Both the position numbers and the translations under genes were made by a program. DNA of 64,000 nt from CAYRTD01 sp964528675 (GTDB lineage: Bacteria > Bacteroidota > Bacteroidia > Bacteroidales > GCA-2748055). The stretch spans positions 1-64,000 of the forward strand of contig CAZGTU010000017.1 of NCBI GenBank assembly GCA_964528675.1. The letters are read 5' to 3'. This document shows, piece after piece, positions 8,359 to 17,820 of this stretch. The notes beneath the pieces are model-generated. The model did not search any database. It was not told where the DNA came from and saw only the letters and a program-made list of their open reading frames with translations. Numbering within the stretch: the stretch's first letter is position 1; each line of letters opens with the position of its first letter.

Positions 8359-9495
8359 TTGAAAAAGAAAGTTTACATAAGTGTTATAAATGATCTTGTC
8401 ACCGATCAAAGGGTACACCGGGTAGCCAAAACTATCCGGGATTCTGGTTATCAGGTGACAATGATCGGCAGAAGATTTAGGTACTCGAAACCCTGTGAGC
8501 TGGTCGACATAAGAGTTAAAAGATTTCGGCTTTTTTTTAATAAGGGTTTTTTGTTTTATGCCTCCTATAATATCCGCCTGTTTTTTTTCTTGATTACAAG
8601 GAGAGGATCGCTAGTGTTGATTTCCAATGATCTGGATACTTTACCTGCAAACTTTTTAACTTCAAAGCTTCGTTCTGCAAAACTGGTTTACGATAGCCAC
8701 GAGTATTTTACTGAAGTACCGGAGTTAAAGGGCAGAAAATTTGTCAAAAATTTTTGGTCCGGGATCGAAAAAGTCCTGGTTCCAAGGGTTAACGCAGCTT
8801 ATACCGTTAATGAAAGTCTTGCAAAAATGTACTCTGCAAAATATGGCATTGAATTTGGAGTTATTAGAAACGTGCCCGATGATCATATGGAGTCCGAAGA
8901 GTTTTCGGTACCCAAAGAGTTTATTAAATATGATTTTATTATTTACCAGGGAGCTGTTAACAAGGACCGGGGACTGGAAGAGATTATAGAAATAATATAT
9001 GAGGAAAAGAAATATAAACTGATAATTGCCGGTGACGGGGATGTAATTGGAGCTTTGAAAAATAAAGTCAGATTCCTGGGGATTGAAAATAATGTTCTCT
9101 TTATCGGAAAGATTAGACCCAGAAATCTTAAATGGTTAACGACTCAGGCTGCGCTTGGAATTTCGCTTGAGAAGAAAACAAATTTAAACTATTATTATGC
9201 ATTGCCCAATAAGCTCTTTGATTATATCCATGCCGGTATCCCGGTTTTATGTTCCGGATTTCCCGAGATGAGAAAAATAGTGCAGGGATATGATGTTGGT
9301 AAAATTGTAGATCCCGGCAACAGGGAAGAGATTAAAAAGATGATTGATTTTATGCTCAAGGATAAGGCCGCAAGGGAAAAATGGATGGAAAATGCCAGGA
9401 ATGCAACTGATGAATTGAACTGGAAAAATGAACAAAATAAATTAATAAGTATTTATAGAAAGGTAGGAATAGATATCCATTTAAATTCGCGTTAA
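8359..9495 (+). CDS. GT4-like glycosyltransferase
   Basis: About 378 residues from the preferred TTG at 8359 (reading M-K-K-K-V-Y-I-S-V). In-frame TTG codons at 8350 and 8320 would give 381 or 391 residues, and no ATG is available. A near-consensus -7 box (TATCTTCG, 8334-8341) argues against the longest form. The N-terminal half has the GT-B acceptor domain with NDLVTDQRVHRVAKTI and YDSHEYF. The C-terminal half has the nucleotide-sugar site: FIIYQGA, IAGDGD, LPNKLFDYIHAGIPVL and the Glu of FPEMRKIV. It probably adds a sugar to a surface polysaccharide or glycolipid; donor and acceptor are unknown. It diverges from murB. Confidence 0.8.
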   Translation: MKKKVYISVINDLVTDQRVHRVAKTIRDSGYQVTMIGRRFRYSKPCELVDIRVKRFRLFFNKGFLFYASYNIRLFFFLITRRGSLVLISNDLDTLPANFLTSKLRSAKLVYDSHEYFTEVPELKGRKFVKNFWSGIEKVLVPRVNAAYTVNESLAKMYSAKYGIEFGVIRNVPDDHMESEEFSVPKEFIKYDFIIYQGAVNKDRGLEEIIEIIYEEKKYKLIIAGDGDVIGALKNKVRFLGIENNVLFIGKIRPRNLKWLTTQAALGISLEKKTNLNYYYALPNKLFDYIHAGIPVLCSGFPEMRKIVQGYDVGKIVDPGNREEIKKMIDFMLKDKAAREKWMENARNATDELNWKNEQNKLISIYRKVGIDIHLNSR

Positions 9496-9511
9496 TAAAG
9501 AAAGTTTGATT

Positions 9512-10729
9512 ATGAAAATTTACAGAAATATAGCATTTGGCCTGATTTTACTTTTTGCAGGGATAAGTCAGGTATTTGGACAGATAGAGTTCCGTGAGAT
9601 CGTTAAGGAAGAAGAATGGAATGCAGCAATGGAAGATGCCAGAGAAGATGAGAAACTTGTGTTTCTTGATATTTATGCAACCTGGTGCGGCCCATGTAAA
9701 TACCTTGAGAATAATGTTTACACAGATGAAAACCTTGGTGAATATTATAACGATAATTACATAAATTTAAAAATGGATGGTGAAAGTACATTTGGGGCAG
9801 AGATGGTCAGGAAATATGCACTAAGTGCTTACCCGACAATGTATTTTTTACATCCGGATGAAGAATTAATTACTAAAATTGTAGGGGTGAGAGAGGCTGA
9901 CCCGCTCGCTTCTATTGGAAAAACAATCAGTGAAAATTCTGAAAGGCTGGTTTATTATAAAGAAAATTATAATGAAGGTAATCTGAATGCCATTGAATTA
10001 AAAAATTTTCAGGACCTGTTAACAAAGACCGAACAAACTGAAATGGCAAATGAAGTGGCGAATAAGATCATTCCTTCCTTAACTGAAGAAGATATTCTCA
10101 GTCCTGATTTTAAAAGCATTGTGATAAATTCATCCACCGATATTGATGGTAAAGTTTATAAAGTTATCAGTGAAAATCGCGAGAAACTCGATGAAACATG
10201 GACTTCCCAGGAGATAGACAGACTCTATTCCAATATTTTCAATGCCACCATGTTTGTAGCAATTTCAAATAAGGATGAAGAATTGCTTGAAAGGGTTGTT
10301 AATGAATTTTTACCCGTTTATATGGGAGAAAACACTGATCAATTATCACAGGGAGAATTTGCCACTCGAAAATTATATTATGCCAATACCATGAACTGGG
10401 AACGTTTTGGTAAACTGGTAATGGAAGAATATGAGGAGATTCATGAAGGCGATGATACTTTCCTTTACCGGCAGGCCTATGAAGTTGCAAATGAGTATAA
10501 CCAAAGCCCTGAAGCCATTCAACTTGGCCTGGATTGGATGTCAAAAGCAAATGAATTGAATCCATCTTTTGACAACATGGTTTTAACTTCTTTCCTTTAT
10601 GGTATGAAAGGGGAGTACACTCAGGCGACAAATCTGGTTGAAAAGCTTAAAGCTATGGAGAAAACCGAAAAACAGGAAAGAGTACTTGGGGAACTTATCG
10701 GATTGATAGAAAAAGCCAGAAATCAATAG
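9512..10729 (+). CDS. Secreted thioredoxin-fold protein with helical C-terminal region
   Basis: The 405-residue protein begins with a signal peptide (residues 1-23, ending SQVFG before Q24), so it works in the periplasm or envelope. A thioredoxin domain covers about 30-150 with the redox motif WCGPC (Cys59 and Cys62) and the cis-proline region SAYPTMYFL. The remaining 250 residues are helical and Glu/Lys-rich, ending in a TPR-like stretch (ALSWM-type helices). The redox site is intact, so a disulfide reductase or isomerase role is likely; the partner is unknown. The start is the ATG at 9512. It follows the glycosyltransferase by 16 nt, and its stop is one base from the stop of the convergent dpaL. 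Confidence 0.85.
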   Translation: MKIYRNIAFGLILLFAGISQVFGQIEFREIVKEEEWNAAMEDAREDEKLVFLDIYATWCGPCKYLENNVYTDENLGEYYNDNYINLKMDGESTFGAEMVRKYALSAYPTMYFLHPDEELITKIVGVREADPLASIGKTISENSERLVYYKENYNEGNLNAIELKNFQDLLTKTEQTEMANEVANKIIPSLTEEDILSPDFKSIVINSSTDIDGKVYKVISENREKLDETWTSQEIDRLYSNIFNATMFVAISNKDEELLERVVNEFLPVYMGENTDQLSQGEFATRKLYYANTMNWERFGKLVMEEYEEIHEGDDTFLYRQAYEVANEYNQSPEAIQLGLDWMSKANELNPSFDNMVLTSFLYGMKGEYTQATNLVEKLKAMEKTEKQERVLGELIGLIEKARNQ

Positions 10730-10730
10730 T

Positions 10731-11840
10731 TTATTCCGGTTCATTGATAAGCTTGTTGTACATAAGAGGATCGGTAATACCTTCTGTATTGAAGATTAAA
10801 AAGTCAGTACTCCCAGAAAGGTGAAGAGATTTTCGAACGGGCTCAAGATCTTCATTATTCAGAAGTGACAGAAGCCCCCCTATACCGGCAGCACCTGATT
10901 CACAGCTTTGAATTCCTGCCTGATGTAATTCCTTTATGGCAGTTTCAATGAAACTATCATCTATTGAAATAAATATGTCTGTGTAGTCACGAATGATTTC
11001 CCAGGCTGAAAGAGACGGGGTACCACAATTTAACCCCGCCATTATAGTATTCTGACTTTTCCGGGTGGTGCTGATTTTATTATTTTTTGCCGATTCCAGT
11101 AAGCAGTCCGATTCAAAAGGTTCAACGATGATGAATCTGGGCTTTTTAAATCCTGTAAAACGTGAGAGATAAAGTATGGTTGCAGCAGCCCAGCTTCCAA
11201 CACCGGATTGCAGGATGACAACTTCAGGAAAATTTTCAGGCTTATTTAATTGCTTTTCAATTTCTTTTATGATGGTAGAATATCCTGCAGAAATCAAATT
11301 CGGATAATGTTCATAACCCTCCCAACTGGTATCCTGGATGAGTATGTAATTATCTCGCCCGGCTGCTTCCCTTGCCTGGTTAACTGCTTCATCATAATCA
11401 CCGTTAACTACAATAACTCTTGCCCCTTCTTCTTCGATTGACTTAATCCGGGAATTTACGGTTGATGAAGGCATGTAAATTTCCGCTTTATGCCCGAAAA
11501 TTCTTGCACTCCACGCCACAGCTCTGCCATGATTCCCGTCTGTAGCAGAGCAAAAAACAAAATCTCCATTATTGTGTTTCAGATGATTGGCAATGGCCCA
11601 GGATGCGCCAAGCGATTTAAACGCACCCATACTGAAACGTTGAGATTCATCCTTGAGTAATATTTTTGCTCCATCCGCTTGAGTGTAGCTGTTTAGGTTC
11701 AATTCAATAAGCGGGGTTGCGGCATAACCTGGAAGTGATTTATGGAATTTGAATATTTCGTCAGTAAAATACTTCTCCAGTGAATAATTCTTCTCCTTCC
11801 TGGTCTTGGTATTGATATAAAAATCAGTTTTTTGTTTCAT
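10731..11840 (-). CDS. dpaL: Diaminopropionate ammonia-lyase
   Basis: A 369-residue fold-type II PLP enzyme that cleaves 2,3-diaminopropionate to pyruvate and two ammonia. The PLP lysine is Lys75 in SMGAFKSLGAS. The two acidic residues that set this family apart from threonine deaminases are both present: Asp101 in ATDGNHGR and Asp170 in QDTSWEGYE. MAGLNCGTPS and SCESGAAGIGG also fit the family. It is about 30 residues shorter than E. coli YgeX. Its ATG overlaps the sucB stop by one base (TAATG), so translation is probably coupled to the 2-oxoglutarate dehydrogenase genes. Activity on D- or L-serine-type substrates cannot be excluded. Confidence 0.88.
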   Translation of the reverse strand: MKQKTDFYINTKTRKEKNYSLEKYFTDEIFKFHKSLPGYAATPLIELNLNSYTQADGAKILLKDESQRFSMGAFKSLGASWAIANHLKHNNGDFVFCSATDGNHGRAVAWSARIFGHKAEIYMPSSTVNSRIKSIEEEGARVIVVNGDYDEAVNQAREAAGRDNYILIQDTSWEGYEHYPNLISAGYSTIIKEIEKQLNKPENFPEVVILQSGVGSWAAATILYLSRFTGFKKPRFIIVEPFESDCLLESAKNNKISTTRKSQNTIMAGLNCGTPSLSAWEIIRDYTDIFISIDDSFIETAIKELHQAGIQSCESGAAGIGGLLSLLNNEDLEPVRKSLHLSGSTDFLIFNTEGITDPLMYNKLINEPE

Positions 11841-13177
11841 TACAGATCAAGAAGAATTTTTTCCGGGTCTTTTCCTCCGAATAACATATGTTCAGGATTT
11901 TCCAGTAGATCTTTAACTTTTACAAGGAAGCTGACAGATTCACGACCATCAACAATCCTGTGATCATAAGACAGGGCCAGGTACATCATGGGCCTGATTT
12001 CCACTTTACCATCAATTGCAACAGGCCGTTCAAGAATATTATGCATTCCAAGGATAGCAGACTGAGGCGGATTGATGATGGGTGTGGATAACATAGAGCC
12101 AAAAATACCCCCATTGGTAATGGTAAAAGTTCCTCCCGCCATATCATCAATACTGATTCGGTTTTTTCTGGCCTTTGTTGCCAGTTCATTGATTTTATTT
12201 TCAATCTCTGCCAGGCTCATGGCTTCAGTATTTCTCAGTACCGGCACCATCAAACCCTTATCCGTTTGAACAGCAATACCTATATCATAATACCGGGGTG
12301 TGATGATTTCATCGTTCTCAATTCGGCTGTTTACATGTGGAAATACCTTCAATGCTTCCGTAACCGCTTTTGTGAAAAAGGACATAAATCCAAGCTTAAC
12401 GTCATGCTTTTCAATGAATTTAGACTGGTATTTTTTTCTTAAAGCTACGATCGCCGACATATCTGCTTCGTTGAAAGTGGTAAGCATGGCTGTTTCGTTC
12501 TTTACAGCTACAAGCCTTTTGCTGAGCTTCTTTCTAAGGTTGCTCATTTTTTCTCTCTGTTCACCCCGGCTTGTTTCTTTTTTATCCGAAACGGAGTATG
12601 ATTGCGAAGAACCTCCATTCATGGCAAGATTCACTTCTTTTGATGTGATTTTCTTTAAACCTTTGAGAATATCATCAAGCTGAAGATCATTCTCGTCCAT
12701 CATCTTCCTTGCGAGGGGTGTGGTTTTGATCTTAGAGTCCTCTTTTACTGCCTCAGCTTTTTCAGATTCTTCCTGTGAAATTTTTTCTTTTAATACTTCT
12801 TTTTCTTTTCCGGATTCAGCTACTTCTTCAGTTTTCTCCTCTTTTTCAGGCTTTAGCTCTGATTCCGATTCAGCTTTCTTCTTTTCTTTTTCTGATTTAT
12901 TTTCTTCTTTGTCGGTCTGACTTTCTTTCCTTTTCCCCGATTTTGAGGGATCAATCTTACAAACAACAGTTCCTACAGCAACAGTTTCTCCTTCTTCTTT
13001 AAGAATTTCTACTTCACCGGATTCTTCGGCAATGAGAGGAAGGGTGGCTTTTTCGGATTCTATCTCTCCAATTTCCTGGTCCTTTTCAACATAATCTCCC
13101 GTTTGAACAAACCAGGAAGCAATTTCAACTTCTGATATAGATTCCCCTGGACTGGGTATTATTACTTCTGTAGCCAT
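11840..13177 (-). CDS. sucB: 2-oxoglutarate dehydrogenase E2, dihydrolipoyl succinyltransferase
   Basis: A 445-residue E2 core protein. The order is a lipoyl domain (1-76, lipoyl lysine Lys43 in ESEKATL), a long Glu/Lys-rich linker (about 80-150), a peripheral-subunit-binding domain starting TTPLARKMMDEN, a second flexible linker, and the catalytic acyltransferase domain with SYDHRIVDGRES (active His and Asp) near the C-terminus. It transfers succinyl groups from the E1 active site to CoA in the TCA cycle. The binding domain is odd: the usual GTGxxGRI segment is replaced by LKGLKKIT. It lies 22 nt behind sucA and overlaps dpaL by one base. No E3 gene lies in the window. Confidence 0.95.
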   Translation of the reverse strand: MATEVIIPSPGESISEVEIASWFVQTGDYVEKDQEIGEIESEKATLPLIAEESGEVEILKEEGETVAVGTVVCKIDPSKSGKRKESQTDKEENKSEKEKKKAESESELKPEKEEKTEEVAESGKEKEVLKEKISQEESEKAEAVKEDSKIKTTPLARKMMDENDLQLDDILKGLKKITSKEVNLAMNGGSSQSYSVSDKKETSRGEQREKMSNLRKKLSKRLVAVKNETAMLTTFNEADMSAIVALRKKYQSKFIEKHDVKLGFMSFFTKAVTEALKVFPHVNSRIENDEIITPRYYDIGIAVQTDKGLMVPVLRNTEAMSLAEIENKINELATKARKNRISIDDMAGGTFTITNGGIFGSMLSTPIINPPQSAILGMHNILERPVAIDGKVEIRPMMYLALSYDHRIVDGRESVSFLVKVKDLLENPEHMLFGGKDPEKILLDL

Positions 13178-13199
13178 ATATAATAAAATCTAAAATTTG

Positions 13200-16007
13200 T
13201 TACTCCTCAAAATAATAGTGTTGTTTCAGTATTTCTTTTCGAGAACTACCTACCACACATTGAAGACCGCAGTATTTATTATTAAGCTCACAATCACAGC
13301 GACGAAATACTTTGTCGATGATTTCTTTTTGCTGTATTTCATGGATTTTATGAAGACCTGTAGCCGGGCTGCCGCTGGGTTCGCGAGTTACATGAACGAG
13401 ATGCTGATCTTTCATCAGATTTTGAATATAATACCATGCACCCATGTTTTCAGGTTCTTCCTGAACCCATAGTTTTAAAAGGGTATTTTTGTATTTTTTT
13501 ATGATGGATATTATCTCTGAATGAGGAAAGGGATGAAGCTGTTCAACCCTGACAAGTGCGATGTCTCTGGCATCAAGCTCTTTTTTTCTCTTGAGCAGGT
13601 CGTAATAAACTTTACCGGAACAGAAGACTATCCTTCTTACTTCTTCTGCATCAACATAGTCATCATCTATTACGGATTCAAAGCTTTTCTTTTCAAGATC
13701 TTCCATCGATGAGCGACATTCTGGATGTCTCAAAAGACTCTTGGGTGTAAAAATAACGATCGGAACCCTGAATTTTCTTTTTAACTGCATGCGTAAAAGA
13801 TGAAACATATTTGAAGGTGTGGTGGGATTCACGATTTGCATATTTCCGTTTGCCGCAATCGCAAGAAAACGTTCAATTCGTGCACTTGAATGTTCAGGTC
13901 CCTGCCCCTCGAAACCATGAGGCAGATAAAGTATCAGTCCATTCATTACGCCCCATTTTTCTTCTGCCGAGCTTATATACTGATCAATTATAACCTGGGC
14001 AACATTCACGAAATCACCAAATTGTGCTTCCCATATGGTAAGGTCATATGGCCTGGCAGAAGCATAGCCATATTCAAATCCCATAATACCATATTCATTC
14101 AGCGGAGAATTGTAAATATCAAATTTGCCCTGATCCTCCGTTAGGTGTTGCAGGGGAAGATAATTCTGATCTGTATCTTCAATGACCATCGCTGCATGCC
14201 GGTGAGAAAAAGTGCCTCTTACACTGTCCTGTCCGCTAAGTCTGACATTGTGACCTTCATTAAGGAGTGTTGCATAAGCAAGTAATTCTCCAAGTGCCCA
14301 GTCGACCTGGTCAGATTTAGCCATTTTTATTCTTTCCTTGAGTAGCTTTACAGTTTTTTTGAAGAATTTATGCTCATCAGGAAGTGTGTTTAATTTCACG
14401 GCGAGATCCTTCAATTTCTCCACTGTTACTCCTGTATTCACCTTTTGGTTGAAGAATCCCGGTTCAGGATATTTCAGTCCCTTCCATTCTTCTTCAAGGA
14501 ATTGCTGGATAACCACTTTCTTGAGTTTCCTGGCTTTTTCCAGCTTGGTCTCAAGAATGTTTTCATAATCCTTCTGAATTTCCTTAATATCCTCCTCTGA
14601 ATAGATACCCTGTTCTATAAGTTTTTTAGCATAAATATCTCTTGGATTAGGATGTTTAGCAATGGTTTTATAAAGAATGGGCTGGGTAAATCTCGGTTCA
14701 TCTCCTTCATTATGCCCGTATTTTCTATAAGAGAGGATATCGATAAATACATCGGAATGAAAGGTCTGCCGGTATTCCATTGCAATACGTATAGTATGCA
14801 CAAGAGCCTCCACATCATCACCGTTTACATGAAAAATAGGAGATTTTGTAACTTTTCCTATATCTGTGCAGTAAGTACTTGATCTGCCATCCAGATAACT
14901 TGTAGTGAACCCTACCTGGTTATTGATGACAAGGTGAAGTGTGCCACCGGTTTTATAACCATTGAGGTCAGCCATTTGTATAACTTCGTATACTACTCCC
15001 TGGCCTGCTATGGCTGCATCGCCATGAATAATTATGGGAGCCAGTTTTTTAAAATCACCTTTGTAACGGTGATTGATCCGTGACCTTGCTATTCCCTGAA
15101 TTACCGGAGTTGCTGATTCCAGATGAGAGGGATTGGGTGCCAGGTTAAGAATAACTTTTTTTCCATTGCTGGAGGTTACTGTATTTCCATATCCAAGGTG
15201 GTATTTTACATCTCCGAGGGCAATTCCTTCCTCGTATTCTTCCCCTTCAAATTCTTTAAAAATCCTTTCATAAGGTTTTTGAAGAACATTGGCCAGCACA
15301 TTTAACCGGCCCCGATGGGCCATGCTCATAGAAAATTCCTTTATTCCCAGGTCTGCGCCGTGATCAATAGCTGCCCGGAGAGCAGGAATAAGTGCCTCAG
15401 TTCCTTCTATCGAAAATCTTTTTTGTCCTGTAAATTTTCTGTGAATAAAACTTTCAAAACCTACAGCATGTTTGAGATGCATAAACATTTCCTTTTTTTC
15501 TTCGGCAGAAAAATCTGTACGATTCATGTTTTTTTCGATCCTGTTTGTCAGCCATTCAATTTTTTCAGGATGCCTGATGAACATGAATTCAGAACCGATT
15601 GAAGCACGATAGGTTTTAGTCAAATAATCGACAATGTCTTTTAATTTGGCTTTACCGATCCCTATTTGCTTACCTGCAAAAAACTCCGTTTCCAGGTCAC
15701 TTTCAGAAAGATCGTAGTTTTCAAGATCCAGGGTTGGGAAATACTTTCTCCGGGTTCTGACAGGATTGGTCTCGGTAAACAAATGTCCCCTTTTCCGAAA
15801 TGCCTCAATATAGTTAATGACCTTAAATTCTTTGTCAACGACTTCAGAATCTGGTTCTTCTATTTTATAATTCCTGGTGGCAAATTCAAAACCTTCAAAA
15901 AATCTTTTCCAGGTTGGATCTAATGATGAGGGGTTCTCTTTATAAATTTCATATAAATCATTAATCGCCTTCGGATCTCCACTTCCCAAATATGACAGAT
16001 CATCCAT
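13200..16007 (-). CDS. sucA: 2-oxoglutarate dehydrogenase E1 component
   Basis: The 935-residue thiamine-diphosphate decarboxylase has the standard length for SucA. It starts with the E2-binding segment DDLSYLGSGDPKAINDLYEIY and contains the thiamine-diphosphate region HGDAAIAGQG followed by INNQVGFTT, then the SHRHAAM active-site block and the C-terminal EEPENMGAWYYI. It decarboxylates 2-oxoglutarate and passes succinyl to the lipoyl arm of SucB. It is the first gene of the reverse sucA-sucB-dpaL operon. A TACTTTTG -7 box lies about 30 nt upstream. Having both E1 and E2 of this complex implies an oxidative or complete TCA branch in this organism. Confidence 0.97.
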   Translation of the reverse strand: MDDLSYLGSGDPKAINDLYEIYKENPSSLDPTWKRFFEGFEFATRNYKIEEPDSEVVDKEFKVINYIEAFRKRGHLFTETNPVRTRRKYFPTLDLENYDLSESDLETEFFAGKQIGIGKAKLKDIVDYLTKTYRASIGSEFMFIRHPEKIEWLTNRIEKNMNRTDFSAEEKKEMFMHLKHAVGFESFIHRKFTGQKRFSIEGTEALIPALRAAIDHGADLGIKEFSMSMAHRGRLNVLANVLQKPYERIFKEFEGEEYEEGIALGDVKYHLGYGNTVTSSNGKKVILNLAPNPSHLESATPVIQGIARSRINHRYKGDFKKLAPIIIHGDAAIAGQGVVYEVIQMADLNGYKTGGTLHLVINNQVGFTTSYLDGRSSTYCTDIGKVTKSPIFHVNGDDVEALVHTIRIAMEYRQTFHSDVFIDILSYRKYGHNEGDEPRFTQPILYKTIAKHPNPRDIYAKKLIEQGIYSEEDIKEIQKDYENILETKLEKARKLKKVVIQQFLEEEWKGLKYPEPGFFNQKVNTGVTVEKLKDLAVKLNTLPDEHKFFKKTVKLLKERIKMAKSDQVDWALGELLAYATLLNEGHNVRLSGQDSVRGTFSHRHAAMVIEDTDQNYLPLQHLTEDQGKFDIYNSPLNEYGIMGFEYGYASARPYDLTIWEAQFGDFVNVAQVIIDQYISSAEEKWGVMNGLILYLPHGFEGQGPEHSSARIERFLAIAANGNMQIVNPTTPSNMFHLLRMQLKRKFRVPIVIFTPKSLLRHPECRSSMEDLEKKSFESVIDDDYVDAEEVRRIVFCSGKVYYDLLKRKKELDARDIALVRVEQLHPFPHSEIISIIKKYKNTLLKLWVQEEPENMGAWYYIQNLMKDQHLVHVTREPSGSPATGLHKIHEIQQKEIIDKVFRRCDCELNNKYCGLQCVVGSSRKEILKQHYYFEE

Positions 16008-16035
16008 AATTTTGCATTACAAGGTGAATACAATT

Positions 16036-16043
16036 CAAAAGTA
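16036..16043 (-). promoter_or_regulatory. Bacteroidota -7 element of the sucA operon
   Basis: The reverse strand reads TACTTTTG, matching TAnnTTTG, 28 nt before the sucA ATG. No clear -33 TTG is seen. Confidence 0.4.
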
Positions 16044-16257
16044 TAAAACTTTTAAGTAATTGTCTGGTTCGTTAAGAAAAAACCAATATCCTGTTAAAGA
16101 ATAGTTCAGTTCAGGTTTTTAAACATCTTTGACAAACTTTTTGTTTAAACTTTTTTTTTCTATAATCGCAAAATAAAAGTTATTAACATATACAGGTTTA
16201 AGCTTATGCTGAGCAATGAAATTCAAATAATCTGCTTTACACTTTCCTGTAATATCT

Positions 16258-16265
16258 TATCTTTG
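16258..16265 (+). promoter_or_regulatory. Bacteroidota -7 element of the transhydrogenase operon
   Basis: TATCTTTG matches TAnnTTTG, 40 nt before the ATG at 16306; TTTAC at 16236-16240 may serve as a weak -33. The 298-nt divergent region 16008-16305 otherwise holds only AT-rich sequence and short T runs. Confidence 0.45.
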
Positions 16266-16305
16266 TCCTTCCTGAATATAATTTCACCCATAATAACGAT
16301 AAAAA

Positions 16306-17430
16306 ATGAAAATTGGAGTTCTAAAAGAATCCCCGGGAGAAAACAGGGTGGTAATGCTGCCTGAAACAGTCTCTGCCTTGATTGATAAAAAAACAGAAGT
16401 CCTTGTTGAAAAAGGAGCTGGCGTTAATGCTTATGCTTCGGATAAGGATTATGAAAACGCCGGTGCGAAAATTGAAAGTCGCGATAAAGTTCTCGCCCAA
16501 ACAGACATTCTTTTAAGCATTCATCCTTTAAAAGGCAATGAGTTAAAAAAACTGAAGAAGGAGCAGATCCTTGTAGCCGTGTTCAATCCTTTCTTCAACC
16601 TCGATCTTATCAAAGAAATTGCAAAAATGGGTTTACTGACTTTCAGTATGGATCTTATACCGAGATCTACCCGCGGGCAGGCTATGGATATTCTTTCTTC
16701 CCAGGCTACGGTGGCAGGGTATAAAGCTGTTCTCACAGCCGCAAACCTGTCAGGAGAATTTTTACCTATGTTTATGTCTGCAGCAGGGACCATTAAGCCT
16801 GCAAAAATGCTTATTCTGGGAGCCGGAGTTGCCGGATTGCAGGCCATAGCTACCGCTAAAAAATTGGGTGCTGTTGTGGAAGTATTTGATGTTCGTGCTG
16901 CAGTAAAAGAGGAAGTTATGAGTCTTGGAGGTAAATTTGTTGAAGTTGAAGGAGCAAAAGACGATGCTTCAGCAGGTGGATATGCCGTTGAACAAACTGA
17001 AGAGTTTAAGAAGAAACAGCAACAGGCTATTCATGATCATAGCGTCAAATCTGACATTATTATAAGTACAGCTCAAATATTTGGAAGAGAAGCACCTGTT
17101 TTATTAAAGAAAGACACTGTTGAACAGATGAAACCGGGAGCTGTCATCATTGATCTGGCCGCATCGACCGGTGGTAATTGTGAACTGACAAAAGACGGGG
17201 AGCTTTATGAACATAACAAGGTGAAAATTCTGGGTAAATCAGACTTTCCTTCTGACATGCCAACAGATGCAAGCCGAATGTTTGGCAAGAATGTCCTTAA
17301 TTTTTTAAGTTTGATTATCAATGAGGAGGGTGGACTTAAGCTCGATTATGAAGATGAGATCATAAGCAGAACCTGTCTTACCCGCGACAATGAGATAGTT
17401 AATGAAAATTTGAAAGAAAAAGCAAAATAA
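16306..17430 (+). CDS. pntAA: NAD(P) transhydrogenase, NAD-binding alpha-1 subunit
   Basis: The 374-residue cytoplasmic domain I of proton-translocating transhydrogenase binds NAD(H). The N-terminus KIGVLKESPGENRVVMLPETV and the dinucleotide fold GAGVAGLQAIATAKKLGA followed by VFDVR are diagnostic. The QTEEFKKKQQQ stretch and the mobile loop AQIFGREAPVLL also fit. The subunit stands alone, without the transmembrane part fused as in E. coli PntA, which marks the three-subunit form. pntAB follows 12 nt downstream. Together the subunits couple NADPH formation from NADH to proton entry. Confidence 0.95.
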   Translation: MKIGVLKESPGENRVVMLPETVSALIDKKTEVLVEKGAGVNAYASDKDYENAGAKIESRDKVLAQTDILLSIHPLKGNELKKLKKEQILVAVFNPFFNLDLIKEIAKMGLLTFSMDLIPRSTRGQAMDILSSQATVAGYKAVLTAANLSGEFLPMFMSAAGTIKPAKMLILGAGVAGLQAIATAKKLGAVVEVFDVRAAVKEEVMSLGGKFVEVEGAKDDASAGGYAVEQTEEFKKKQQQAIHDHSVKSDIIISTAQIFGREAPVLLKKDTVEQMKPGAVIIDLAASTGGNCELTKDGELYEHNKVKILGKSDFPSDMPTDASRMFGKNVLNFLSLIINEEGGLKLDYEDEIISRTCLTRDNEIVNENLKEKAK

Positions 17431-17442
17431 ATCCACACGAAT

Positions 17443-17751
17443 ATGGAAAATTTTATGAATTTTTTATGGGATAACCGGGAAGCGATATTTATTGTGATTC
17501 TGTCGGTTTTTCTTGGAATTGAAGTGATATCCAATGTGCCTTCTGTTCTTCACACTCCTTTAATGTCGGGGGCAAATGCAATAAGCGGAGTGATTATTAT
17601 CGGGGGTATTATCCTGGTGGGACATGCAAATACCACTTTCGAATGGATACTTGGTATCCTTGCACTTCTGTTTGGTACATTGAATGTTGCCGGCGGTTTT
17701 GTTGTAACCGACCGGATGCTGGAAATGTTTAAAAAGAAGAAAAAGAAATGA
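17443..17751 (+). CDS. pntAB: NAD(P) transhydrogenase, membrane alpha-2 subunit
   Basis: The 102-residue integral membrane protein has three hydrophobic helices at about 11-28, 45-63 and 67-86, and contains the family sequence SVLHTPLMSGANAISG. It ends in a run of six lysines that should stay in the cytoplasm. It supplies part of the proton channel between pntAA and pntB. Length and position between the other two subunits fit the three-gene arrangement. Confidence 0.93.
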   Translation: MENFMNFLWDNREAIFIVILSVFLGIEVISNVPSVLHTPLMSGANAISGVIIIGGIILVGHANTTFEWILGILALLFGTLNVAGGFVVTDRMLEMFKKKKKK

Positions 17752-17820
17752 TTCAACATACCGGGATAACTGTTCCGGTTGATTTTAAATCAATAATATT
17801 CAGAAGAAAAAAAACAGATC

